Source of the DNA: JBKPRX01 sp046734795
GTDB taxonomy: Bacteria; Actinomycetota; Thermoleophilia; Gaiellales; Gaiellaceae
Length of the DNA stretch: 28,218 nucleotides
NCBI GenBank assembly: GCA_046734795.1
Contig: JBKPRX010000111.1
Coordinates: 1-28,218 of the forward strand
Direction of reading: 5' to 3'
This document shows, in pieces, positions 14,287 to 22,315 of this stretch. Positions within the stretch are counted from its first letter, which is position 1. Each line of letters begins with the position of its first letter. The position numbers were made by a program, and so were the translations under genes. Below the pieces are notes generated by a model. The model had not been told where the DNA came from. It saw only the letters and a list, made by a program, of their open reading frames with translations, and did not search any database.

Positions 14287-17010
14287 CTACGAGGCGAGGC
14301 CGACGAGCGGCTCCGGCTCCAAGGGCGGCTCGATCGGCGTAATGCCGAGTCCGGGCAGCCCCTCGAGCGGCAGAACCTGCTCGAGCGCGCGTACGCACCG
14401 CGGGCAGAACTGGCTGCCGGCGTGGCGGCGAAGCTCCTCGAGCGCCTCGTGTGCGGGTCGAGCGGCTCGGTAGATCCTGGTCGTGAGCATCGAGTCGAGA
14501 GCGTCGGCGACGTGGATGATGCGGGCACCGAGCGGGATCTCCTCGCCCTTCAGCCGGTCGGGGTAACCGGTTCCATCCCAGCACTCGTGGTGGTGACGAA
14601 TCGAGGGCACCGCGTCCTGAAGGAAGCCGAGGCGGTCGATGATCCGTGCCCCTTCGTCGGAGTGCCGTTGCATCAGCACCCATTCGTCCTCGGTCAGCGT
14701 CGTCGGCTTCAAGAGGATCGCGTCCGGGATCGCGAGCTTGCCGATGTCGTGAAAGAGCGCCGCGTGACCGAGCAGGTCGAGCTCGGCTTGCGAGAGGCCG
14801 AGTTCTCGGCCCATCGCGAGCGCAAGCTGCTGCACGCGCCGCGAGTGGCCGGCGGTGTACGAGTCGCGCGCATCGACCGTGGCCGAGAGCGACTCCATCG
14901 CGGCAGTCGACCGTTCGCGCAATAGACGGTTCGCCTGTTCGAGCGAGACATTCTGCGACTTGATCGTCTCTGCCGCCTTGCGGAGCTTCTGCGCGCTCTT
15001 CTGCGTGTGCTTCAAGTACGCCTCTTGCGTGTTGCGCATCAGGAGCAGCGGGACGGCGAAGACCGCGAGCCCGAAGACGTGCGTCACCTCGTACGCGACG
15101 GCCATCACCGCGCCGATGAACCCGTAGCCGATGTAGTGCAAGAGCAGCCACGCGAACCGCTCGCGGAAGACGCGCAGCCAGCTTTCGTGGCCCTGGATCG
15201 CAACCGCGAACGAGACGAGACCGGTGTTGACGAGGTAGTACGCGACGCCGGCAAAGAGGCCGTACGCCGCGAGCACCACACGATGTCCGTCTCCGTGGAA
15301 ATGCGGCTGGAGCGAGAAGATCAGCGCGGCACTCATCGAGGCGAGCGTCAGCAGGCCGATGTTGAACGCGACCTCTTCGACCGCCTGGCGCCGTGCGCTC
15401 CACTCGACGAGCGCGATCGTCGCCGCCAGAACCAATGCCGCCCGAGGCCCGACAATCGCTGCGCCGGCGAGCGCACCGACTGCGCTGGCCGAGATCGACC
15501 CGCCGTCGTTCTCGTACTCGAGCGCAAGCGCCTGCCCCACTCCCACGAGGGCGACGAGCGAGACGAGGGCGACCCAGTCCGTCGAGCCGCCGAAGATCCC
15601 ACCGAGGACGCCGGCGACGAGACCGACGAAAGAGACTGCGCCGACCACGAGGCCGACGCGGTTCGTCATCGCGAGGAGGCGCGGGCCGTGCATCGGCCGC
15701 ACCCGAGGTTCGCGCGGACGCTCGACGTGCTCCTGTTCCTCTGCCGGCTCGGCCACAAGCTGGGGAGACGGAGACGGCTCGTCGTCGGTCGGAACCGCAG
15801 CGAGGCGTTGCGGGCGGTCCGGCGCGAGGAGTAGCTCTGCGCTCGCGCTGAGGACACGGTTTCGCCCCTGGAGCTTCGCGCGGTAAACCGCGAGGTCCGC
15901 CTGATGAATGAGCTCGTTCGCGTCGATGCCGTCCTTCGGGAACGCGGCGACTCCGATCGACACCGTTGCGCGGATCGGCTGCTCGGAGGTCTCGACCTCG
16001 AATTCGCGCTCCGCGACGGCTCGGCGGATCCGTTCGGCGATCTCGACGGCTTCCTCCAGCGGCGTTTCCGGCAGGACGATGCTGAACTCCTCGCCGCCGA
16101 AGCGGGCCGGCACGTCGTAATGACGCAGCTCGCTTCGGAACACTTCCGCGATGCCCTTCAGCACTGCGTCGCCTGCGAGGTGGCCGTAGTTGTTGTTGAT
16201 GTCGCGCAGGAGGTCGAGGTCGGCCATGAGAACCGACAACGGGCGTTGGAAACGGATCGCGCGGGCGAGCTCTTCCGACAAGGCATGAGCGAAATAGCGC
16301 GCGTTGAAGAGACCGGTCTTCGAGTCGACGCGCGCCTCCTCCCTCAGCGACTCGACTGTCAGCGAGCGCTGAATGAGCGCGAGCGGTGCAAGAGCGACGA
16401 CGACGAGCCAGCGGTTTGTCATCCAGAACGCGGCGACGGCGACACCGACGATGCCGAGGATGCCCTCGTTCGAAAGACCGTCGAGCGAAAGGAGCCGCGT
16501 CGAGCGGATCGTGTGACCGCGCGCGGCGGTGAGGATGAGCGCGAGCAGAAGGTGGTTGAGGAAGATCGTCGTCGCTGCGGCGGCGACACCGGCAAGCGCG
16601 AACCCGGCGTTGCCTTCCAGGAAGTGCCGAATCACCTTTTGGACGCCGTAGGCCGCGATCAGGTCGAGCGTCCAATTGCTGACGTTGAACGCGACGATGT
16701 ACCACCGGTAGCGGTCGCGCAGCGCCTCGGACGGCAGAATCATCACGATCGGCAGCAACGCGACGAGCGGCAACGGCAGCAGGAAGACGGCCGGCACGAG
16801 GAACGCCGGCGCCATGCTGAACGTGTTGTGGCTGCGCACGCGGACCGGGAAGAGATGCGAGATCGCAGCCGCGGTTCCGAGCAGAGCGAACGTCAGCCAG
16901 CCCTCGGTGTCGGGGTGGACGTTCAGGGCGGCCCAGCCGATCGTGGTCACGCCAGCGCCGCAAACCCCGATCAGGAGCAGGCGAGCGCGGAGAGAAAGAG
17001 TTTCCTCCAT
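14287..17010 (-). CDS. Bifunctional-type membrane GGDEF/HD-GYP protein
   Basis: About 907 residues in four blocks: a polytopic membrane region (about 10-215), a GGDEF domain (about 225-390), a linker, a second polytopic region (about 445-665) and an HD-GYP domain (about 705-880). The GGDEF motif is GGEEF (306-310), with an I-site R297-HY-D300 exactly five residues before it, so it should make c-di-GMP and be product-inhibited. The metal/substrate segment is DLDLLRDINNNYGH. HD-GYP is intact: HD755-756 and HHECWDGTGYP (808-818). The two membrane regions resemble each other and that of the HD-GYP protein at 4863-6161. The ATG at 17010 is preferred; GTG 17013 is adjacent. It is downstream of the second Trp-tail protease, same strand. 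Confidence 0.95.
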   Translation of the reverse strand: MEETLSLRARLLLIGVCGAGVTTIGWAALNVHPDTEGWLTFALLGTAAAISHLFPVRVRSHNTFSMAPAFLVPAVFLLPLPLVALLPIVMILPSEALRDRYRWYIVAFNVSNWTLDLIAAYGVQKVIRHFLEGNAGFALAGVAAAATTIFLNHLLLALILTAARGHTIRSTRLLSLDGLSNEGILGIVGVAVAAFWMTNRWLVVVALAPLALIQRSLTVESLREEARVDSKTGLFNARYFAHALSEELARAIRFQRPLSVLMADLDLLRDINNNYGHLAGDAVLKGIAEVFRSELRHYDVPARFGGEEFSIVLPETPLEEAVEIAERIRRAVAEREFEVETSEQPIRATVSIGVAAFPKDGIDANELIHQADLAVYRAKLQGRNRVLSASAELLLAPDRPQRLAAVPTDDEPSPSPQLVAEPAEEQEHVERPREPRVRPMHGPRLLAMTNRVGLVVGAVSFVGLVAGVLGGIFGGSTDWVALVSLVALVGVGQALALEYENDGGSISASAVGALAGAAIVGPRAALVLAATIALVEWSARRQAVEEVAFNIGLLTLASMSAALIFSLQPHFHGDGHRVVLAAYGLFAGVAYYLVNTGLVSFAVAIQGHESWLRVFRERFAWLLLHYIGYGFIGAVMAVAYEVTHVFGLAVFAVPLLLMRNTQEAYLKHTQKSAQKLRKAAETIKSQNVSLEQANRLLRERSTAAMESLSATVDARDSYTAGHSRRVQQLALAMGRELGLSQAELDLLGHAALFHDIGKLAIPDAILLKPTTLTEDEWVLMQRHSDEGARIIDRLGFLQDAVPSIRHHHECWDGTGYPDRLKGEEIPLGARIIHVADALDSMLTTRIYRAARPAHEALEELRRHAGSQFCPRCVRALEQVLPLEGLPGLGITPIEPPLEPEPLVGLAS

Positions 17011-17116
17011 CACCCCACCCCGTTACCGCTCGTGTCGAGCCGTTTCGTCACCAGGAGCCGTCCCTCCGGGCCATTGCCGCCGCGATCGGACTCGGTCTCG
17101 AGCCCGCTCTTCCGTA

Positions 17117-17132
17117 GACCGTAGGGGGACGG
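17117..17132 (+). promoter_or_regulatory. Motif shared with the second protease leader (copy 1)
   Basis: GACCGTAGGGGGACGG lies about 107-122 bases before the GGDEF/HD-GYP start. A near-identical GACCGTAGGGACG lies 59-71 bases before the adjacent protease start (19025-19037), in the same orientation relative to the genes. It may be a common promoter element or regulator site; its function is inferred only from recurrence. Confidence 0.3.
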
Positions 17133-17211
17133 CACTGCTCGTTCATCACCCCATCGAGGGAAGCCGACAAGAGGCCTGGAAAGCACATTCCGGCCGGCTC
17201 CTCGCCGCCCG

Positions 17212-18966
17212 TCACTCGACGAGCGTTCCTGCCGCCCAGCTCGTGTCTGCCCAGCTTGCATCGGCCCAGCTTGCGGCTGCCCAGTTCGTGTCGGCCCAGC
17301 TTGCGTCGGCCCAGCTCGCGTCGGCCCAGCTCGCGTCGGCCCAGCTCGCGTCGGCCCAGCTCGCGTCGGCCCAGCTCGCGTCCGCCCAGCTCGCGTCCGC
17401 CCAGCTCGCGTTCGTCGAGGCATACCTGCGCCACGCCTCCGGATCGAACACATTCAGACCTGTTCCTGCGTCCGTCGAGACGAACTTCTCGAGCGCGAGA
17501 TTCGGGTTCGGCGGCTTGACGAGCGCGTTCGCGGTGGGGCCGTAGACCTCCCCCACGCCGGCGGTGCCGCCGGGGATGGCGTGGGCGGTGAGCATGAGCG
17601 CGCCCTTGATCTGATCGGGCGTCCAGCTCGGATGACTCGCGAGGAGCTGCGCGGCGAGACCGGAGACGACCGGCGCGGAGAACGATGTGCCGGACATCCA
17701 CATGCGCCCGCCGAGCAAGCGACGGCGCGGCTCGGCGTTGTACAGCGTCGAACCGGTCGGGACCGGAGCTGCCATGTACCGGCCCGGCGCGGAGAGCTCC
17801 GGCTTCAAGAAGCCGTCAGCCGTGTAGCCGTACGCCGACCACGGAGCGCGGAAGTCGTCGAAAGACGTCGTGGTCCCGTTCGAGTCGAGCGCGCCGACCG
17901 TGATGATGAACGGGTCGTTGCCGGGCGCTGCGAGAGGTGCCGGCCCGTCAGCCGATCCGTTGTTCCCGACCGACGCGACGACCACGAAGCCGTTCAGCCA
18001 TAGACTCTCGACCGCCTTGTCGAGCGGATCGAAGCGGAAGCTCGTCTCCGTCCTACCGGAGAGCGAGAGATTGACAACGCGAACGCTCGACGAGCGGCCG
18101 TTCTTCAGCACCCAGTCGAGTGCTGCGAGCACATCGCTTGTTTCCGCACGGCCGTTCGCGTCAAAGACGCGCAGGTCGTAGAGCGGCGCGTTCTGGGCGA
18201 CGCCGCCGACGCTGGGCCCATTCGGTGAGCCCGCGGCGATTCCCGCGACCATTGTTCCGTGGCCTTCAGGGTCGCCCGACGCGCCGTCGCCGACGAAGTC
18301 GACGCGCTTGCGGATCCGGTCGCCGAAGTCCTTCGTCTTGGTGGGATCGATGCCGCTGTCGACGATCGCGATGCCGGGCGCCTGCGGCGCCGTGAAGGCA
18401 TCGCGCGGCGTGCAGCTCGGGTTCGCGGAAACGCACGTGACGGCCGAGTGCGTCCACAGGAGATCGGCTCCGACCGTCTGCTGCCACTGGCTGGGGCCCG
18501 TCTGCGCGGCGAGCTGCACGGGCGTGTCCTCTGTCACCGTCACCGAGCCGAATTCGCTCGGGTGCTCCGCGACGTAGAGGATCGCCGAGCCTGGCAGCGT
18601 GATCGAGATCCCGGCGATCACGTCGTAGGTCTGCTTGAGCTTCCCGTACGAGCCGACCCACTTGAGGATCGTCTTCAGCTGGGCGCGGTCACTCGCCTGG
18701 ACGATGACAGCGAAATCATCGTCTGGTGCAGCCTGTGCGCGGGCGAGGAGCGACCCGGGCCCGTACGTCTTCGTGCTTGTGTAGGCGGGAGGGTTCTTCT
18801 TGGCGGCGTTGCCGGCCGCGGCCGCGGAAGCGGCCGTTGTCCCGAGCGTCAGCGCGGCGACAGCAAGCAGCGTGAGGGCGCGTGCGGCAACACGCGCGCG
18901 CTTGTCCTTCGAGCCTCGTCCCCAAAGCGCGCTTGCCCGCACGCCATCGTGCCCCGGTCGCTCCAT
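17212..18966 (-). CDS. Secreted subtilisin-like (S8) serine protease with ASWAD repeat tail
   Basis: A 584-residue exported protease. ATG 18966 is chosen because GGGGAG lies 8-13 bases upstream; the frame is open to 19434 but that part is antisense to murT. The leader has a twin-basic N-region and a hydrophobic core (ALTLLAVAALTLGTTAASA, ending near residue 50). A propeptide-like region follows (about 60-155). The S8 triad is Asp203 (AIVDSGID), His236 (PEGHGTMVAG) and Ser428 (MSGTSFSAPVVSG), with Asn335 (SVGNNG). One Cys pair (178, 185) sits in an insert before the Asp. The tail (520-579) is 12 pentads, mostly ASWAD, with TNWAA and TSWAA variants. It is followed downstream by the GGDEF/HD-GYP gene. 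Confidence 0.95.
   Translation of the reverse strand: MERPGHDGVRASALWGRGSKDKRARVAARALTLLAVAALTLGTTAASAAAAGNAAKKNPPAYTSTKTYGPGSLLARAQAAPDDDFAVIVQASDRAQLKTILKWVGSYGKLKQTYDVIAGISITLPGSAILYVAEHPSEFGSVTVTEDTPVQLAAQTGPSQWQQTVGADLLWTHSAVTCVSANPSCTPRDAFTAPQAPGIAIVDSGIDPTKTKDFGDRIRKRVDFVGDGASGDPEGHGTMVAGIAAGSPNGPSVGGVAQNAPLYDLRVFDANGRAETSDVLAALDWVLKNGRSSSVRVVNLSLSGRTETSFRFDPLDKAVESLWLNGFVVVASVGNNGSADGPAPLAAPGNDPFIITVGALDSNGTTTSFDDFRAPWSAYGYTADGFLKPELSAPGRYMAAPVPTGSTLYNAEPRRRLLGGRMWMSGTSFSAPVVSGLAAQLLASHPSWTPDQIKGALMLTAHAIPGGTAGVGEVYGPTANALVKPPNPNLALEKFVSTDAGTGLNVFDPEAWRRYASTNASWADASWADASWADASWADASWADASWADASWADASWADTNWAAASWADASWADTSWAAGTLVE
17230..17409 (-). repeat. Tandem 15-bp repeat, 12 units, in frame
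   Basis: Exactly 180 bp encode twelve pentapeptides (ASWAD x8, TNWAA, ASWAD x2, TSWAA). On the plus strand the unit reads GCCCAGCTCGCGTCG. The central units are identical or differ by a single base, pointing to recent expansion or homogenisation. Because the unit is 15 bp, copy number changes would keep the frame. Confidence 0.95.
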
Positions 18967-19024
18967 TCGTCTTCTCCCCTTCCAAGGGCCACCTAGTGGC
19001 ACCCCGCAATAGCCGCAATGAAAT

Positions 19025-19037
19025 GACCGTAGGGACG
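19025..19037 (+). promoter_or_regulatory. Motif shared with the GGDEF/HD-GYP leader (copy 2)
   Basis: GACCGTAGGGACG lies in the 5' region of the second protease gene. It differs from the copy at 17117-17132 by lacking two G residues. A GCCAC-CTA-GTGGC dyad (18989-19001) lies between this motif and the gene start. The pair may form the protease promoter and leader; this is not proven. Confidence 0.3.
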
Positions 19038-19168
19038 CGCCACTCCGGGTTCCTCCCCCAGACGGGTCACCATGACTGTGGATGGTCCGATTCACTCGAC
19101 CGAGGGAGAGAGACGTACTGCAATCCGTTCGCTCGTTCGGGCTCGAGGCCGCGGTTACGCTCCCCGGC

Positions 19169-20542
19169 GTGCTGCACGTCCCACTTTCGGCCGAGATCCT
19201 CGCTGCGCGTGCGGCTGCGCGTCTGTCGCGGCTCGTCGGCGCGGGCGGCGGAACGACAGTGCCGGGGAAGCTGCTCTGGAAGCTCGACCCTGGCGCGATC
19301 GACCGCCTCGCCGCACGTCTGCCGCTCGGTGCGGCGCTCGTCTCGGCGACGAACGGCAAGACGACGACGACCGCGATGGTGGCCGAGATCCTCCGCCCGC
19401 GGTTCGCCCTTGCGCATAACAACTCGGGCGCCAACCTCGTCTCGGGCGTCGCGTCGACGCTCCTCGCATCTCCTCACGCCGAGCTCGGGCTGTTCGAGGT
19501 CGACGAAGGTGCGTTGCCGGAAGTGGTGCGCCGCGTTCGACCGCGCGCCGTGTGTCTCTCGAATCTTTTCCGCGACCAGCTCGACCGCTACGGCGAGCTC
19601 GAGCTCGTGGCCGAGCGCTGGCGGAACGCGGTCGGCGCCCTCGCGTCCGACGCGGCGCTCGTGGTGAACGGCGACGATCCTCAGCTCGGCGAGCTCGCGT
19701 CCGTGCATCGCGGGACAGTCGTCTTCGGGGTCGACGACCCGCGGCATGCGCGTCCGTCGCTCCAGCATGCGGCGGATTCCAAGTACTGCCTCCGTTGCGG
19801 AACCCCGTACGAGTACGCGGCCGCGTATGTCGGGCACCTCGGCGACTATCGCTGTCCGGCCTGCGGCCACGCGAGGCCGCCGCTCGAAATCGCAGCGCGC
19901 ACGATCGAGCTGCACGGGCTCGATGGCGCGACGTTCACGGTGTCGACGCCTGAGGGCGATCGACGCGTCGCGCTTCCGCTGCCGGGCCTCTACAACGTCT
20001 ACAACGCGGTGGCGGCGACGGCGCTCTCGCGCGCACTCGGTGCCGAGCTCGACGAGATCGTCGGCGGGCTCGAGCGGTTCGCTGCCGCGTTCGGACGCTT
20101 CGAGCGGATCGACGCGGGCGGCAAGGGCATCCTGATGCTCCTGATCAAGAACCCAGCCGGCGCGAACGAGGTATTGCGCACGCTCGCCGATGGCGGAGGG
20201 CCGCCTCTGGCTGTAATCGCACTGAACGACGAGATCGCCGACGGCAAGGACGTCTCGTGGATCTGGGACGTCGACTTCGAAGTTCTCGTCGCCGGTCTCG
20301 ATCGGCTGATCGTCTCGGGCTCGCGTGCAGCCGAGCTCGCACTGCGGTTCGCCTACGGCGGCCTGGCCGAGGATGCGATCGAAGTCGTACCCGATCTCGA
20401 GCGCGCGCTCGACCGCGGGCTCGCGCTCACGCAGGAGAGCGGCGAGCTCGTCGTCCTGCCCACCTACACGGCAATGCTCGAGCTTCGCCGGATCGCCGCC
20501 GACCGCGGGCTCGTGCGGCCGTACTGGGAGCGCGCGGCGTGA
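19169..20542 (+). CDS. murT: Lipid II isoglutaminyl synthase, MurT subunit
   Basis: MurT is the Mur-ligase-like subunit that, with GatD, amidates the D-glutamate of lipid II using ATP and glutamine-derived ammonia. About 457 residues from GTG 19169. Visible are the P-loop ATNGKTTTT (60-68), HNNSGANL, DQLDRYGE, a four-Cys zinc ribbon (CLRC at 207-210 and CPAC at 229-232) inserted in the central domain as in characterised MurT, and NPAGANEVL in the C-terminal domain. The frame is open to ATG 19082, but those 29 residues have no counterpart in the family, and GGGTTVPGK then falls at the usual distance from the N-terminus. There is no clear ribosome binding site. Its stop overlaps the gatD start by GTGA. 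Confidence 0.93.
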   Translation: MLHVPLSAEILAARAAARLSRLVGAGGGTTVPGKLLWKLDPGAIDRLAARLPLGAALVSATNGKTTTTAMVAEILRPRFALAHNNSGANLVSGVASTLLASPHAELGLFEVDEGALPEVVRRVRPRAVCLSNLFRDQLDRYGELELVAERWRNAVGALASDAALVVNGDDPQLGELASVHRGTVVFGVDDPRHARPSLQHAADSKYCLRCGTPYEYAAAYVGHLGDYRCPACGHARPPLEIAARTIELHGLDGATFTVSTPEGDRRVALPLPGLYNVYNAVAATALSRALGAELDEIVGGLERFAAAFGRFERIDAGGKGILMLLIKNPAGANEVLRTLADGGGPPLAVIALNDEIADGKDVSWIWDVDFEVLVAGLDRLIVSGSRAAELALRFAYGGLAEDAIEVVPDLERALDRGLALTQESGELVVLPTYTAMLELRRIAADRGLVRPYWERAA

Positions 20543-21294
20543 CGGTCATCCGTGTCGGTCATCTCTATCCGGATTACCTGAACATCTACGCCGATCGCGG
20601 GAACATTGCCGTGCTCGCGCGACGCGCCGCGCGCCGAGGGCACGATCTAGACGTCGCTTCGGTCGGGCTCGGTGAGCCCGTCCAAGCGGATGCGTTCGAC
20701 CTTCTCTACATCGGGGGCGGGCAGGACCGAGAGCAGCTACTCGTTGCGGGCGATTTGGTGAGGAAGACCGAGCAGCTCCGTGAAGCTCTCGAGCAGGGCG
20801 CGGCACTGCTCGCCGTTTGCGGTGGCTATCAGCTGCTCGGTCGCGGCTACCGCGGCTTTCACGGCGAGGACATGCCCGGAGCTGGCTTGCTCCCGCTCGA
20901 GACGGTTGCCGGCGAGACGAGGATGATCGGCGACGTGCTGCTCGAGTGCGAGCTCGAGCCCTGCGAGCGGCGCACGCTCGCCGGGTTCGAGAACCACGCC
21001 GGCCGGACGCGCCTCGACGAAGAGGCGACGCCGCTCGGCCGCGTCGTCGCCGGATTCGGGAACGACGGCGAGAGCGGCTTCGAGGGCTGCCGTCACGGCC
21101 GCGCGATCGGCACGTACCTGCACGGCCCGTTGCTGCCGCGGAATCCGTGGCTCGCGGATTGGCTCCTCCGTCACGCGTTGGCCCACCGGCTCGGAAGTGA
21201 ACCGCCGGAGCTCGAGCCGCTCCCGGACCAACTGGAGGGCGTTGCCCACGCGGTCGCGGCAGAGCGCGCGCGTAGGCGCGGCGGTCGAACGTAA
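20539..21294 (+). CDS. gatD: Lipid II isoglutaminyl synthase, GatD glutaminase subunit
   Basis: A class I glutamine amidotransferase-like subunit of the MurT/GatD complex; it releases ammonia for amidation of peptidoglycan stem peptides. The 251-residue product starts at GTG 20539 (VTVIRVGHLYPDYLNIYADR). The nucleophile Cys94 lies in LLAVCGGYQLLG, the same residue number as in Staphylococcus aureus GatD. The catalytic His is at GTYLHGPLLPRNP (His195). The CobB/CobQ-type GGGQD turn (59-63) is present. The start overlaps the murT stop, so the two subunits are probably made together. A perfect 16-bp palindrome follows the stop. Confidence 0.95.
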   Translation: MTVIRVGHLYPDYLNIYADRGNIAVLARRAARRGHDLDVASVGLGEPVQADAFDLLYIGGGQDREQLLVAGDLVRKTEQLREALEQGAALLAVCGGYQLLGRGYRGFHGEDMPGAGLLPLETVAGETRMIGDVLLECELEPCERRTLAGFENHAGRTRLDEEATPLGRVVAGFGNDGESGFEGCRHGRAIGTYLHGPLLPRNPWLADWLLRHALAHRLGSEPPELEPLPDQLEGVAHAVAAERARRRGGRT

Positions 21295-21301
21295 CGCGGT
21301 C

Positions 21302-21317
21302 CCCCACCCGGGTGGGG
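21302..21317. terminator. Palindrome between gatD and the nudix gene
   Basis: CCCCACCCGGGTGGGG is a perfect 16-bp dyad eight bases after the gatD stop, followed by GAAGCTTC. It lies between convergent genes and may act as a bidirectional terminator. It lacks a T-run. Confidence 0.6.
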
Positions 21318-21422
21318 AAGCTTCCCGCCACCCTCTGAGGCGACGATAGCTCTCGAGACCGCGCACATCTGTGTCGGTTCCGCGCCGATTCAGAACGGTG
21401 TGTGCCGTCGCGTCAGGCGGGG

Positions 21423-21881
21423 TTACGGAGCCCAGAGCGCGCCGAGATAGACGGCCGGGTCGCCCGGCTCCCAGCGGCGGAGAAAGCGCTGGATCGGTGG
21501 GTGCAAAACGACGCTGTCGAGGTCGTCGGCCGCAAACAGCCGGTGCCCGCGGACCGCCACGTCTTGCGAGGTCACGGCCTCGAGCGAGCGGCCGCCGAGG
21601 TCGCCGGCGAAGATCACGTGCACGACATGGCGCTGTGTCGGTGCGTGGCTCGGGCTGATCGAATCGACGAGCGCGACCGGCCCCTCGAACGGCACGTCCT
21701 CTTCGATGCCTAGTTCTTCTCGCAGCTCGCGCTTGAGCGCGTCGAGAAGACTCTCGCCGCCGTTCACGCCTCCGCCGGGCAGGAGCCAGTACTCGCGGCC
21801 GGCCTTTTCGTGACGGCAGAGAAGGATTCGGCCGCTCCACCGGAGGATGGCGGAGACGCGGACCCGCGGCTCCGGACGCAT
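21423..21881 (-). CDS. NUDIX hydrolase
   Basis: A 152-residue NUDIX protein, hydrolysing a nucleoside diphosphate linked to another group; the substrate is not evident. The Nudix box is complete: GGGVNGGESLLDALKRELRE followed by ELGIEE. The core begins RVSAILRWSGRILLCRHEK, and a late segment VVLHPPIQRFLRRWEPGDPA closes the fold. ATG 21881 overlaps the stop of the dut gene (TGATG), indicating coupling. Together with dUTPase this suggests nucleotide-pool sanitation, which is inference. The frame is open far upstream through dut and hflX but has no other credible start. Confidence 0.93.
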   Translation of the reverse strand: MRPEPRVRVSAILRWSGRILLCRHEKAGREYWLLPGGGVNGGESLLDALKRELREELGIEEDVPFEGPVALVDSISPSHAPTQRHVVHVIFAGDLGGRSLEAVTSQDVAVRGHRLFAADDLDSVVLHPPIQRFLRRWEPGDPAVYLGALWAP

Positions 21882-22315
21882 CAGGCTGCTGAGGATCCGA
21901 AGCCGCGAACGCCACGCTCGCTCTCCGGCAGCTCGTCGACGACGACAGGCTCGACGTCGGGTATGGGAAGGAGGACGAGCTGCGCGATCCGCATTCCCGC
22001 CTCGACGACGAAGGGTTCGCGCGGATCGGTGTTCAAGAGCACGACGCGAATCTCGCCGCGGTAGCCGGAGTCGACGAGCCCGGGTGCGTTCACGATCGTG
22101 ATCCCGTGCCGCGACGCGAGCCCCGAGCGCGGCTGGACGTAGCCGCAGTAGCCGTCGGGGATCGCGACCGCGAGGCCGGTGCCGACCGTCGCACGCTCGC
22201 CCGGTCCGAGCTCGGCGCGTTCGCACGCTGCGAGATCGAGACCGGCGTCGCCTGCGTACGCACGCTCCGGTGCGACTGCATCGGGGCGCAGCCGCAGGAT
22301 CGGAAGCTCGATCAT
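21881..22315 (-). CDS. dut: Deoxyuridine 5'-triphosphate nucleotidohydrolase
   Basis: Trimeric dUTPase that converts dUTP to dUMP and pyrophosphate, limiting uracil in DNA. The 144-residue product has the five family motifs in order: YAGDAGLDLAA, QPRSGLASRHGI, NAPGLVDSGYRGEIRVVLLN, RIAQLVLLPI, and the C-terminal RGVRGFGSSA flexible arm that closes over the substrate. It overlaps hflX by four bases upstream and the nudix gene by one base downstream, so the three probably form one transcript. Confidence 0.97.
   Translation of the reverse strand: MIELPILRLRPDAVAPERAYAGDAGLDLAACERAELGPGERATVGTGLAVAIPDGYCGYVQPRSGLASRHGITIVNAPGLVDSGYRGEIRVVLLNTDPREPFVVEAGMRIAQLVLLPIPDVEPVVVDELPESERGVRGFGSSAA

Noticed and set aside
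14207..17124. Long open frames of 918 codons (minus) and 406 codons (plus) over the c-di-GMP gene
   Set aside because: The frame 14287-17010 has GGEEF, HD and HHE motifs; the others are Arg-rich shadows without motifs.
17230..17409. CRISPR-like array
   Set aside because: The 15-bp units are contiguous without spacers and encode in-frame ASWAD pentads.
18967..19081. c-di-GMP riboswitch (GEMM) before the second protease
   Set aside because: The context is tempting, but I could not find the conserved GEMM core or its tetraloop-receptor arrangement.
18967..19434. Extension of the second protease to 19434
   Set aside because: It would be antisense to murT and precede a good signal peptide that already has its own start and ribosome binding site at 18966.
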